From Bernardetia sp. ABR2-2B (lineage in GTDB: Bacteria > Bacteroidota > Bacteroidia > Cytophagales > Bernardetiaceae), in assembly GCF_037126435.1 (NCBI RefSeq), contig NZ_CP147020.1:4911001-4975000 (forward strand): DNA of 64,000 nt. Reading direction: 5' to 3'. This document shows, one piece after another, positions 36,089 to 45,484 of the stretch. The translations under genes were made by a program, and so were the position numbers. Under the pieces are notes generated by a model. It was not told the DNA's origin. It did not search any database and saw only the letters and a list, made by a program, of their open reading frames with translations. How positions within the stretch are numbered: position 1 is the first letter of the stretch; the number at the start of each line of letters is the position of its first letter.

Positions 36089-37258
36089 TTACCCCACATC
36101 TCTGATATTTCCTTTGCCTTCTTCTTTAGTAATTAGAGGTTCTTTTTGAGGAAAAACAACAGATGCCAAAACACTAATTGCAAGTATTCCTAAGATAATA
36201 AAAATAGAATGCTCATTAGTAAAACCAAGTGTTTTGAGCCATGAACCTGCAAGCATTTTGAGACCAATATAAGTCAGAAGAAAAGCCAGACCGAGCTTTA
36301 AATAATGAAAAAGATGCATAATATTCGATAAGAAAAAGAACATCGAACGCAAACCTAGGATAGCAAAAATATTTGAGAAAAAGACAACATAAGGGTCTTG
36401 CGTAACAGCAAAAATAGCAGGGATAGAATCAACAGCAAATATCAAATCTGTAAACTCAATTACTAAGACAACAATAAAAAGTGGCGTAACTGCCCAAGTA
36501 ATTTTTTTTGTAGTTTTTCGTGTTCCATTTTTATCTGTTTTAGTTATTTCTTTTCCTTGATAGGTAGGCAATGGAATAAAAAAGTGAGAACCAACATAAC
36601 GAGGATAAACATTAAAAACCTTAGAAGCCCATTTTACTACAAGACTATCTTCTTTATCTATTGCTTCTTCTTCTTCTCCTTTTATAAATTCATAAAACAT
36701 CTTTCCTCCTGTAAAAATCAAGAATGCTCCAAAGACATATAATACCCAGTGTGCATGTTCGATGATAGTTGCACCAAGGAAAATAAATATAAAACGCATG
36801 ACAATAGCCCCTAAAATGCCCCAAAAAAGCACTTTTTTATAGTATTTTTCAGCTACTCCAAATGAGCCAAAAATCAGAATAATGACAAAAATATTATCTA
36901 CTGAAAGTGAATATTCTAGTAAATAACCTGTAATAAAATCTAAAGACATTTTATTCCTATAATTCTGAACACTAAGTTCATAATTACCCTCTACCAAAAT
37001 ACCACCTCTATCTTCTACGGCTATATATTTTTCTACAATCTGTTTGACATCTTCATAATTTTCTACGCCGTGAACCAAATCTCCGTAATAATCTAAAAAT
37101 TGCCAAAAACCAAGTGCTAACAATATCCAAAACACACTCCAAATAGCAGCTTCTTTAAATGATATGATATGATTTTCTTTCGAAAAAACTCCCAAATCAA
37201 CTAAGAGAATAAGGACTATAAAGATGGTAAAGAGTGTGAAAAATATGTATTCGTTCAT
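36089..37258 (-). CDS. TerC/Alx-family integral membrane protein
   Basis: A 389-aa protein with about eight or nine membrane helices. It has the TerC signatures LEYSLSVDNIFVIILIFGSF and FTDLIFAVDSIPAIFAVT, with conserved Asp residues in the membrane that in relatives handle divalent metal (Mn) export or tellurite resistance. A charged loop (KGEEEEAIDKEDS) is probably cytoplasmic. The ATG at 37258 (MNEYIFFTLFTIF) is preferred to a GTG at 37279, as it places the first helix at the N-terminus. It is a single gene; the role in Mn homeostasis is inferred from the family. Confidence 0.9.
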   Translation of the reverse strand: MNEYIFFTLFTIFIVLILLVDLGVFSKENHIISFKEAAIWSVFWILLALGFWQFLDYYGDLVHGVENYEDVKQIVEKYIAVEDRGGILVEGNYELSVQNYRNKMSLDFITGYLLEYSLSVDNIFVIILIFGSFGVAEKYYKKVLFWGILGAIVMRFIFIFLGATIIEHAHWVLYVFGAFLIFTGGKMFYEFIKGEEEEAIDKEDSLVVKWASKVFNVYPRYVGSHFFIPLPTYQGKEITKTDKNGTRKTTKKITWAVTPLFIVVLVIEFTDLIFAVDSIPAIFAVTQDPYVVFFSNIFAILGLRSMFFFLSNIMHLFHYLKLGLAFLLTYIGLKMLAGSWLKTLGFTNEHSIFIILGILAISVLASVVFPQKEPLITKEEGKGNIRDVG

Positions 37259-37531
37259 AAAATTACTGACTGCAAACACTATGACATATATGTACAGAAG
37301 TGTCTATTAAATTAGATAAGTATTTCTATTCAATAAAATTAATTGAAATACAGATTTATTGTTAATTTGATGGATTTATTAGTAAGGATAGTACGTTGCT
37401 AAGTGATTCTGAAAACTATCTGAAATATATAGAATTTTTGAATAGTTTTAACAAAGAAAGTCAAAAAAAACGATAATTCTATACAGAACCTCTAAATTAG
37501 ATTGCTAAATAGTAAAATTATTTTAGTTAGT

Positions 37532-39070
37532 TTACTTAATTGGTTCTCCTGTTTCTGGGTTAACTTTTCTAATACGTATTCCTACATAACCAAAAATAAT
37601 ACTCATAAAAGGACTAATAATATTAAAGAAACAATAGGGTGCATAATCTAAAGTAGCTACTTTCAAAACCCCTGCTTGAGTTGCTCCACAGGTATTCCAA
37701 GGAATCAAAACAGAAGTAACTGTTCCAGAATCTTCAAGCGTTCTACTTAGGTTTTCGGGTGCAAGTCCTTTTTTGCGAAAGGCATTTGCATACATTTTTC
37801 CTGGTACTACGACTGCCAAATATTGGTCAGAAGCAGTAAGATTAAATACGATACATGTTCCAACTGTTGCTGCAATCATAGAACCAGTAGAATGAGCCAA
37901 AGAAATAACAGCATTACTGATTCGTGCCAACATGCCAACCGAATCCATCACACCACCAAAAATCATGGCACACAAAATTAGCCAAATTGTTCCCAACATT
38001 CCACTCATTCCACTACTAGAAAGAAGTCCGTTTACTGTTTCACTCTCTGTAACAAGGCTTACATCGCCAAACATTGCCATCATAACAGCCGTATAACCTC
38101 CAAAATTTTCTAGGGCAAATATTCGCATATTTCTATACATAGTTTCAGGTTCTTTACTCAAACCTTCTAAGGTAGGAGCTACATTTGCTACTTGGTCAAT
38201 GATTTCAGGCTGGAAAATAATGGCAAAAATACCTCCTAAAACACTTCCAATTAAAAGGGAAGGCAAAGCAGGGACTTTACGAACAATCAAAACAATAACA
38301 GCCACAGGAACAACAAAAAGGAATGGGCTAATAGAAAATGTTCCCTCAATAGCGTTCATAATTTCATTTACATTACTTGAAGAAGCAGTATTTTCACTAT
38401 TTAATCCAATTATTAAAAACAAAATAAGTGTAATAGTAAAAGAGGGAACAGTCGTAAAGAGCATATAACGAATGTGTGTAAAAAGGTCTGTTCCAGCCAT
38501 TGCAGGTGCAAGATTAGTGGTGTCAGATAAAGGCGACATTTTATCTCCAAAATAAGCTCCTGAAATGATTGCTCCAGCTACCAAACCTTCATCAAAACCA
38601 AGAGCAGCACCAATCCCTAAGAGAGCAATTCCGACTGTTGCAATCGTCGACCAAGAACTTCCTGTTCCGAGTGAAACTAAAGCACAAACGATACAAGATG
38701 CCACCAAGAAAAAAGTAGGTGTTAAGACTTGCAAACCATAATAGATAAGTGCAGGAACGATTCCACTAAGCATCCAAGTACCAGCCAATGCGCCAATCAT
38801 CAAAAGAATCAAAACAGCAGACATCGCCGAATTGATACTTTCTAAAACTCCTTTCATTACTTGTGTCCAACTCATTTTGAGATACCAAGCCACTAACCCT
38901 GCAATTGCACCAGCCAAAAGTAAGGCAACTTGATTAGCTCCACCAGTTGCATTATCACCAAAAAGAAGAACATTAAACACTAATAAAATGATTAATGCAA
39001 GTATTGGAATGAGCGACTGAAAGAGGGTAGGAGTAGGAACAAGTGTAGCTTTTTCTGGAATAGTGGACAT
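37532..39070 (-). CDS. nhaC: NhaC-family Na+/H+ antiporter
   Basis: A 512-aa transporter with about 11 to 12 hydrophobic helices. NhaC-type motifs include SLGTGSSWSTIATVGIALLGIG, GAIISGAYFGDKMSPLSDTTNLAPA and the C-terminal VLIPWNTCGATQAGVL. It exchanges external protons for internal Na+ across the inner membrane. Together with NhaD at 43936 it gives two sodium antiporters within 8 kb, consistent with a saline habitat. It is monocistronic, with an AT-rich gap of 236 bases upstream in which no clear promoter was found. Confidence 0.92.
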   Translation of the reverse strand: MSTIPEKATLVPTPTLFQSLIPILALIILLVFNVLLFGDNATGGANQVALLLAGAIAGLVAWYLKMSWTQVMKGVLESINSAMSAVLILLMIGALAGTWMLSGIVPALIYYGLQVLTPTFFLVASCIVCALVSLGTGSSWSTIATVGIALLGIGAALGFDEGLVAGAIISGAYFGDKMSPLSDTTNLAPAMAGTDLFTHIRYMLFTTVPSFTITLILFLIIGLNSENTASSSNVNEIMNAIEGTFSISPFLFVVPVAVIVLIVRKVPALPSLLIGSVLGGIFAIIFQPEIIDQVANVAPTLEGLSKEPETMYRNMRIFALENFGGYTAVMMAMFGDVSLVTESETVNGLLSSSGMSGMLGTIWLILCAMIFGGVMDSVGMLARISNAVISLAHSTGSMIAATVGTCIVFNLTASDQYLAVVVPGKMYANAFRKKGLAPENLSRTLEDSGTVTSVLIPWNTCGATQAGVLKVATLDYAPYCFFNIISPFMSIIFGYVGIRIRKVNPETGEPIK

Positions 39071-39306
39071 AGAGAGTTATTAGTTATTAATAATAAATGA
39101 ATTGCGTTAATTTCAAGTTTTTTACTAAAACATTAAAGCTCGTTCATAAATCATTAATTATTTATTTGTGAGTAGTATTTTTCAATTTATAATTAATCAT
39201 TGATTTCTGTACGGCAAATTAAGAAAAAATTAATCTAAACGTATAATGATACAGAAAATAAAAAAATGAATTTTATTGGATTTATATTTTTAAGAGACGA
39301 GTAACA

Positions 39307-40212
39307 TTACCTTTTCAGTTCGTAAGTAACCTGAATCTCAAGTACATATTGGATTCCAACAATAGGGGATATTTCATCTATTATTTTATCAATACCAAGC
39401 TCTGTTTCCATTCCATCATAATAAAAAGTGGTCTCTTTTCTAACTTCTTTTTTAATATAGCTACTATTATAACGACTTTCAATAGTAGAAGTCTCGGAGG
39501 CTTCATTATACTGTTTGTATAAGTTTTTTGGATAATATATTCTGAATTGTTCAGATGTCAATCTATAATCATAAGATAGTGTTACCGAACTATTTTCTTC
39601 AAATATCTTTTTCTTTTTTTCTGTAATTTTTAGAGCCTCTTCCAATAGCTGATTATTTATTGTTTCCAAATCTTGACTTATGTAGTCCACTTTAATAATG
39701 TCATAAATTTCTTCTTGAGCGCAATAGTTTATAATCTTATCAATATTTTCTAGCTCTTTTACCTTAATTATTATATTTTTTCGAATACTAAATCCATCAA
39801 AATATTCCTGTACTTCTTTACCAGTAATAGTATGGTCATATAACTTTGTTTCTGCAATAAAATCTACATAAATATCGTCCTTACTAATATTCAAATTTTT
39901 TAGTTTTTTGATGACATTGTCAATTCTATTGTTCAATTTTTGATTACTTTCAAAAACAGTTTTTCCTATTTGATTAGCTCCAACTGTAATTAAATAATGT
40001 TTAGCTTTTTGATTGAGCAAAACTTTAGACGTAATAACAAGTGTATTGTCTTCCGAACGAATACTTTCTGTTTCAACAGGATTTCTATTATACCTTACAT
40101 TACTATTTCTAGTTTGATAGAGTTGATTACCACCAACTTGTGCCGTTGCATCAAGAATAAATGCGAGAAATAGAATAAAAAAAGTAAGTGTGAATGTAAT
40201 ATATTTTTGCAT
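39307..40212 (-). CDS. SIMPL-domain (DUF541) secreted protein
   Basis: A 301-aa protein with a signal peptide (ITFTLTFFILFLAFILDATAQ) and a SIMPL/DUF541-like region: LITVGANQIGKTVFESNQKLNNRIDNVIKKLKNLNI, followed by IYVDFIAETKLYD and a long helical part (LLEEALKITEKKKKIFEE). It is periplasmic or surface-exposed; family members have no firmly known activity. The ATG at 40212 is used instead of a TTG at 40242. It lies 35 bases downstream of the polytopic membrane protein gene on the same strand, so the two probably form an operon. Confidence 0.75.
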   Translation of the reverse strand: MQKYITFTLTFFILFLAFILDATAQVGGNQLYQTRNSNVRYNRNPVETESIRSEDNTLVITSKVLLNQKAKHYLITVGANQIGKTVFESNQKLNNRIDNVIKKLKNLNISKDDIYVDFIAETKLYDHTITGKEVQEYFDGFSIRKNIIIKVKELENIDKIINYCAQEEIYDIIKVDYISQDLETINNQLLEEALKITEKKKKIFEENSSVTLSYDYRLTSEQFRIYYPKNLYKQYNEASETSTIESRYNSSYIKKEVRKETTFYYDGMETELGIDKIIDEISPIVGIQYVLEIQVTYELKR

Positions 40213-40247
40213 TGATATTATTTTTAGTTGATTATAATTCAAGCAAA

Positions 40248-41654
40248 TTAATCTAAACGCATAACAATACCAAAAATAAAAAATGGTAGAAAACCAACTT
40301 TATACCGAACAAGTGCGCCCAAATTAGGAGCAGATAAGGCTAAAAGAGTAGCCATTCCGATACAAAATAGAACTCCTAAAAGCCATAGAATAGCTAAAGA
40401 ATCATTTTTTGTAGTGCTAGGTTCGGAACTATTTTTTTGAAAAAAGAATAAAGAAGAAATTTTGTGAAATAACTTTTTGACAGAAATAGTCTGTATAAAG
40501 AAAAATAAGATAATCCAGTTTTCAATAACAGAAGCCAAACGATAATAATTGAAGGTAGAACTACCAAATGTAGAAAAATTGATTTCTAAAGGAAAAAAAA
40601 GTCCTGCCAAAAGAGCTTTGGGGCTTTGCTCAAAAAGTTGAAAATAACTAGGGTAGCTTTGATATTCTCCATCTTCATAATTATGATAAATAGGTTCGAA
40701 ATCATAATCATAAACAAAATTTATTTGACTATCAAAGCCAGACGTTGCCAAAATATTTTGTTGATTTATAAAAATGGCTTCTGAAAGACGTGAAAACCAT
40801 AAATTAGGATGCAGGTTAGAAGCCAGTCCAACAATAAAAACAAAACTTCCTAAAAAAACGAAAAGTTGAAAACGAATAGACTTATTGAAATAATTTCCAG
40901 TAAAAAAGCTTATTCCAAAAGCAAAAAGCAAAGGAACAAGCAAAGCAAAGTAATAGTATTTGAGTAAAAATAAACAAAGACACAGAACTAAAAATAGGAT
41001 TTTTTTTATAACAATTCCTATTCCCATAAAATCTTGCTCTCGTCGTTGCTTCCACCAATTGCATATATCTAGAAAGAAAGCAATCAAAAAGCCCATAATT
41101 AGCCAAAGAAAACTCTCTTTCATCAAAGAACTTGACCAAAAAGCAATTGAAGGAGTGAAGAAAAAGCCAATGGAAAGAGCTAGTTTTAACTTGTTTATTC
41201 TAGTAAAACCATTATTTACAAACCAATCAGCCAAACGATTAGCACACGCCCAAAGTCCCAAAAAAGCTATTAGTGAGCTGTAAAGACTTGTTAAACACAT
41301 ATTTTTTGCAGCCAAAACGTTTATAAAACTCAAATAACGAACAAAGAAAAATGCTCGTTCGCCTTCTGTTGCAAAAGTAAAATACCAAGAAGGATTTAAT
41401 TTTCCAGTAAACAAAAAAATGAGATAATTGATAGTGTCGCTCCAAAAGTAATTACTCAAATAAACTATATCTTTTTTGTAAGAAATAAGGTCAGGAAGAA
41501 TATTGAAACTCAAATGAAGATAATATAATAAAAACCCACAAAAAAGTTTGAAAAGCAAAGTTGGAAAGTATATTTTTGAGAGTATTTCATTTTTACTAAA
41601 AAAGTAATGAATGGAAATAATTCCTAAAAAAAGTAGAACAGACAGAATTATCAT
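40248..41654 (-). CDS. Polytopic membrane protein of unknown function
   Basis: A 468-aa protein with about ten to twelve hydrophobic helices. A middle loop (about 255-345) is rich in Tyr, Asp and Asn (DSQINFVYDYDFEPIYHNYEDGEYQ) and probably lies in the periplasm. The hydropathy layout and motifs such as SIGFFFTPSIAFWSSSLMKESFLW resemble membrane glycosyltransferase or polysaccharide-polymerase-like proteins (Wzy/EpsG type), but no diagnostic motif is present, so this is tentative. It is upstream of and probably co-transcribed with the SIMPL gene. Its product may be the membrane partner of that secreted protein. Confidence 0.75.
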   Translation of the reverse strand: MIILSVLLFLGIISIHYFFSKNEILSKIYFPTLLFKLFCGFLLYYLHLSFNILPDLISYKKDIVYLSNYFWSDTINYLIFLFTGKLNPSWYFTFATEGERAFFFVRYLSFINVLAAKNMCLTSLYSSLIAFLGLWACANRLADWFVNNGFTRINKLKLALSIGFFFTPSIAFWSSSLMKESFLWLIMGFLIAFFLDICNWWKQRREQDFMGIGIVIKKILFLVLCLCLFLLKYYYFALLVPLLFAFGISFFTGNYFNKSIRFQLFVFLGSFVFIVGLASNLHPNLWFSRLSEAIFINQQNILATSGFDSQINFVYDYDFEPIYHNYEDGEYQSYPSYFQLFEQSPKALLAGLFFPLEINFSTFGSSTFNYYRLASVIENWIILFFFIQTISVKKLFHKISSLFFFQKNSSEPSTTKNDSLAILWLLGVLFCIGMATLLALSAPNLGALVRYKVGFLPFFIFGIVMRLD

Positions 41655-41791
41655 TTTTTCATTTTTGATAAAGCAAGAAGCTTGGGAGATAGACTAATAA
41701 TTTGATTGTAGCAAAATTTATTCTTGACAAAACTAATCCTGTTTTTTTGTAAAGACACTTTTTTTAAACATTTTTGTAGAATTGAATAGTA

Positions 41792-42008
41792 TAAGTAACT
41801 GTACAAAATTAAATATAAGTAATGACTAATTAGCGAGTGATTTTTATGATTACTATGATAATTACAGGATAATACAAAATCATATAATTAAAATAATAAA
41901 TTATATTTAAAATTGCATTTATCTTCATTTTATCTTAAAAATCATATAAATCATTTACCAATACGTTACGGTATTTTTAGTTATATTTAATTCTACTCAT
42001 TTACTTAT
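41792..42008 (-). mobile_element. 217-bp fold-back element, family M (copy B)
   Basis: Reverse complement of copy A (26183-26398) with only scattered differences, mostly single-base substitutions. The ends TAAGTAACTG and CATTTACTTA are imperfect inverted repeats. It occupies about half of the 465-base gap between the polytopic membrane gene and the OmpA gene; nothing else was recognised in that gap. Confidence 0.8.
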
Positions 42009-42119
42009 CACTAAATAACATAATTCGTAAAAAAACTAAAAGAGAACGTTTTTTGCTTACTCTATAAAATAGTAATTAGCAGAAGCGATTACTAGCAACA
42101 AACAATATCCTACCTTAAT

Positions 42120-43526
42120 ATGCAATTATTTTTATCCAAAATGAATAGAAAATTACAACGGAATTTCTCATTACATAAAAAGCAAACGAAAAAATATAAA
42201 ACTGAATTTTATACAAACAATAAAAAAATACTAATTCTTTCTTGTGTCTGTCTGTTGCTTGTACTTTCATCTTTTTTTCCAAAAACTAATCAGATAGGTC
42301 AGATGCTTGGAGATTCTTTTTCAACTTTATACGAAAATTGGGAAGGCGTACCTTATCAGAACGATTTTAAGAAAAATGAAGCAAATTATTTTTCTCCTCA
42401 TTATTTGCCCAAAAGTATTTTTTCCTCTAGCTACAATCAACCACTAGATGACCAACTTATTGATGGACGTTTTACGATAGGATATGGCGAAAAAAGTATT
42501 TTATTTGGTTATCCTTATTCATTTTCTACTTCTCATTTCGTCTTGAAATCAAGTGGTAAATATGCTTCTAATAATCCCGAATTATCACAGACAAGAGCTT
42601 TAAAAGGAGTTTTGATTTCGGAAATGGAAGAAAACTCTGATGTTCTTTTTACTTCCAAAGTGATTTATACATATGATAATCTATTAATTACTCAAACTTT
42701 AGTTCCTGTTGATACAGACTTGGAAGACATAGAAAATATTTCTAAAGGGAACTATTATAAAATAGAATATGAAATAGAAAATCAATCTGATGCGCCTAGA
42801 GATATAGAATTTACACTTTTATTAGACCCTATGATTAATGCTGATGATATCTGTAAGCTTTCTGCTGATGGCTCACATATCGGAATGGATAGAAAATTTG
42901 AAGGAGCAAAAATGCCTTTTCATTTTGCTTTTTATAACGGAAATTTACAGGCAAAATTAATAACAAAGCACAAAAATGTAATTAGCCCAGATGTGGCTTA
43001 TGTAGGTCAGTGGGCATATTTAACCAATGTCTTGCAGCTTGAACAGCAAAAAGTAGGAAAATATACAGATGATAGTGCAATTCTTTTGAGATGGAACACA
43101 AAGAAGATTAAGAAGGGAGAAATACATAATTACAGAGTTTTTTATGGCGTTCCGAAAGGTAAAGAAGGAATAAATTTGCAGCATCATCAACCAGATAGAA
43201 AATCTCAAATTACGTTGTATTTTGATGCCAATCAAAGCCAATTAAGTTCAGAGGAAGAGGCTAAATTGAGAAACTTTATTGGTGCTAGACGTTGGAAGGC
43301 AGCTTTAGTAGAGGGTTATACAGATGCAAAAGGTACTGAACAATTAAATTTAGAGCTTTCTAAAGACCGAATTAGCCATGTCAGTTACGCTTTACAGATG
43401 TTTGGAATCAAGTATGAAAAAATTCTGCGTAAATCTCATGGAGAATTTTTTGCTCGTAATGACGAAACAGCAAGAGGAAATGGAGATAAAAAAGACCGAA
43501 AAGTAGTAGTAACAGTCTGGAGATAA
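42120..43526 (+). CDS. OmpA-family C-terminal domain protein
   Basis: A 468-aa protein with a basic N-terminus (about 1-36), one hydrophobic anchor (KILILSCVCLLLVLSSFFP), a large extracytoplasmic region (about 60-365) of unknown fold, and a C-terminal OmpA/MotB-like domain (about 370-468): ITLYFDANQSQLSSEEEAKL, LVEGYTDAKGTEQLNLELSKDRI and DRKVVVTVW. The last domain binds peptidoglycan. The unusual N-terminal cytoplasmic tail suggests an inner-membrane anchor rather than a cleaved signal peptide. Possible role: envelope attachment or stabilisation. Confidence 0.85.
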   Translation: MQLFLSKMNRKLQRNFSLHKKQTKKYKTEFYTNNKKILILSCVCLLLVLSSFFPKTNQIGQMLGDSFSTLYENWEGVPYQNDFKKNEANYFSPHYLPKSIFSSSYNQPLDDQLIDGRFTIGYGEKSILFGYPYSFSTSHFVLKSSGKYASNNPELSQTRALKGVLISEMEENSDVLFTSKVIYTYDNLLITQTLVPVDTDLEDIENISKGNYYKIEYEIENQSDAPRDIEFTLLLDPMINADDICKLSADGSHIGMDRKFEGAKMPFHFAFYNGNLQAKLITKHKNVISPDVAYVGQWAYLTNVLQLEQQKVGKYTDDSAILLRWNTKKIKKGEIHNYRVFYGVPKGKEGINLQHHQPDRKSQITLYFDANQSQLSSEEEAKLRNFIGARRWKAALVEGYTDAKGTEQLNLELSKDRISHVSYALQMFGIKYEKILRKSHGEFFARNDETARGNGDKKDRKVVVTVWR

Positions 43527-43651
43527 AAATCAATTACAACCCTCTTTTATTGAGTTTTTTGTTGTCAGCTTCGAAAACTATTTTATCTGAAACTACAATA
43601 CCCACTAATCAAATCAATAGAACTTATCTATTATTCTTTTTTATTTTTTTC

Positions 43652-43681
43652 TTGTTTCCTAACTTTAGAAACTTAACTTTG
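43652..43681 (+). promoter_or_regulatory. Promoter upstream of nhaD
   Basis: TTG at 43652-43654, exactly 19 bases, then TAACTTTG at 43674-43681. This is a full match to the Bacteroidota vegetative promoter consensus. It leaves a leader of about 250 bases before the nhaD ATG at 43936, holding a small hairpin CCTG...CAGG followed by six T near 43700-43722. The rest of the gap (43527-43935) shows nothing else. Confidence 0.72.
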
Positions 43682-43935
43682 CATTAGGTTTGTTTAAGCC
43701 TGTTTATTCACAGGTGTTTTTTAACCAAATTATTGACATATTATTACTATTTGAATATTATTTTAGATTAATCTTATTTTATAAATTTTAGGCTAAAAAA
43801 ATCAAAATCAAAAAATAAATCATTCAGATGTCAATTTTTAAATAAAAAATACAAAGTAGAGTGAGATAGAAAAGTAATCTATCTTATTCTTCCAATCATA
43901 TCCTTTTTGGCTATTTTCTAACTATTTTTAAATCT

Positions 43936-45294
43936 ATGTCTTACGAGATTGTTGTTATTATAATTTTTGTTTTGGGTTACATGGCTATTGCCCTAGAACA
44001 TAATATTAAAGTTGATAAAGCTGCACCTGCACTTCTAATTGCTGTTCTTTGTTGGACAGTGTATATCGTTTCAGAGGGAATACTGCCTCACGATGAAGAT
44101 ATGATTCATAAAATTGTCCATGGGCATGAACAAGGACTTCTGACGCATCTTGCGGAAACCTCTCAAATTCTTTTCTTTTTACTTTGTGCCATGACTATTG
44201 TTGAGGTAATTGATGCCCATCAAGGTTTTGAGGTAATCACGAAGCGAATAACAACTCAAGATAAAAGAAAACTTATTTGGATTATTTGTTGGGTAACTTT
44301 CTTCTTATCAGCAGCATTAGATAATCTTGCCACAACCATTGTAATGGTTTCGATGCTTCGTAAATTAGTAACAGATAAAAATGACCGTTTGATTTATGTC
44401 AGTATGGTAGTTATTGCTGCCAATGCTGGTGGTGCTTGGTCGCCTATTGGAGATGTTACTACTACAATGCTTTGGATTGGTGGACAGGTAACGACCATAA
44501 ATATTATCACCAAATTGATGCTTCCTAGTATTGTTTGTCTGCTTGCTCCTCTTACAGTAATTACTTTTATGTTAAAAGGAGATTTGAAACCAAATAAAAA
44601 AGGAACTTTAGACACAGGAGGACATGGTGGACATGCTCCTATTAAAGTAAGAGAAGGAGACAGGAATTTAGTATTCGGAATTGGTCTTGCAGGTCTTTTA
44701 TTTGTTCCTGTTTTTAAAACAATAACTCATTTACCTCCTTTTATGGGAATGTCATTTAGTTTAGGAATTATATGGCTAACAACTGAAATACTTCATAACC
44801 GTAAAAAAGCAGAAGACGGAGCGCATGGAAAACTTTCAGTAGTAGCTATTTTAGAACGTGTTGATGTTCCTAGTGTACTCTTTTTCTTTGGTATCTTACT
44901 TGCCGTAGGTTGTTTACAGTCTATGGGAACACTAAACAAATTAGCTGTATTTTTAGATGCTACTTTTACAGGAGATGGAGCTGTATATATTATTGGTCTC
45001 CTTTTGGGGCTTATGTCTGCTATTGTAGATAATGTGCCATTAGTAGCTGCTTCGATGGGTATGTATGACCTAAGTGTTTACCCTCCTGATCACGTATTTT
45101 GGGAGTTTATTGCTTACTGTGCAGGAACGGGTGGAAGTACACTTATCATCGGTTCTGCTGCTGGTGTAGCTGCAATGGGAATGGAGCATATCAATTTTAT
45201 GTGGTATCTCAAAAAAATTGCTTGGCTTTCACTCATTGGATATATTGCTGGTGCTGTTGTGTTTATGGCTATGCAGTTATTTCTTGTTCATTAA
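43936..45294 (+). CDS. nhaD: NhaD-family Na+/H+ antiporter
   Basis: A 452-aa inner-membrane protein with about 11 to 12 helices. It has the NhaD layout: IALEHNIKVDKAAPALLIAVLCWTV at the N-terminus, AALDNLATTIVMVSMLRKLV, IVIAANAGGAWSPIGDVTTTMLW, GLMSAIVDNVPLVAASMGM and CAGTGGSTLIIGSAAGVAAMG. It exports Na+ (or Li+) in exchange for protons and helps with salt and alkaline tolerance. A strong promoter with a long leader lies upstream and a terminator follows. It is monocistronic. Confidence 0.94.
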   Translation: MSYEIVVIIIFVLGYMAIALEHNIKVDKAAPALLIAVLCWTVYIVSEGILPHDEDMIHKIVHGHEQGLLTHLAETSQILFFLLCAMTIVEVIDAHQGFEVITKRITTQDKRKLIWIICWVTFFLSAALDNLATTIVMVSMLRKLVTDKNDRLIYVSMVVIAANAGGAWSPIGDVTTTMLWIGGQVTTINIITKLMLPSIVCLLAPLTVITFMLKGDLKPNKKGTLDTGGHGGHAPIKVREGDRNLVFGIGLAGLLFVPVFKTITHLPPFMGMSFSLGIIWLTTEILHNRKKAEDGAHGKLSVVAILERVDVPSVLFFFGILLAVGCLQSMGTLNKLAVFLDATFTGDGAVYIIGLLLGLMSAIVDNVPLVAASMGMYDLSVYPPDHVFWEFIAYCAGTGGSTLIIGSAAGVAAMGMEHINFMWYLKKIAWLSLIGYIAGAVVFMAMQLFLVH

Positions 45295-45325
45295 TTTGAA
45301 TAAATATTAGCAGAGAAAAATATTA

Positions 45326-45368
45326 AAAAAAAATAACGCTATGAAGAAATTCATAGCGTTATTTTTTT
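45326..45368. terminator. Terminator after nhaD
   Basis: AATAACGCTATGAA and TTCATAGCGTTATT form a perfect stem with a GAAA loop and seven T behind it. The A-run on the other side lets it work for the converging gene as well. Confidence 0.92.
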
Positions 45369-45432
45369 GCTGATTACTTTACTGTTTTTAGAGAATACAG
45401 GTTTTACTTATTGTTGCCTTTACTCTAGCCTT

Positions 45433-45463
45433 TGTTGGTGTTTTAGCGTAGCGACACCAACAA
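45433..45463. repeat. Dispersed palindrome, family P (copy 4)
   Basis: TTGTTGGTGT and ACACCAACAA arms around the loop TTTAGCGTAGCG, lying between the nhaD terminator and the end of the convergent gene. Confidence 0.78.
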
Positions 45464-45484
45464 ACATGCTAAAAGATATATATA

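Noticed and set aside
43682-43935. Sodium or lithium riboswitch in the nhaD leader
   Set aside because: Only a 4-bp hairpin is visible; no known riboswitch core could be matched by eye.
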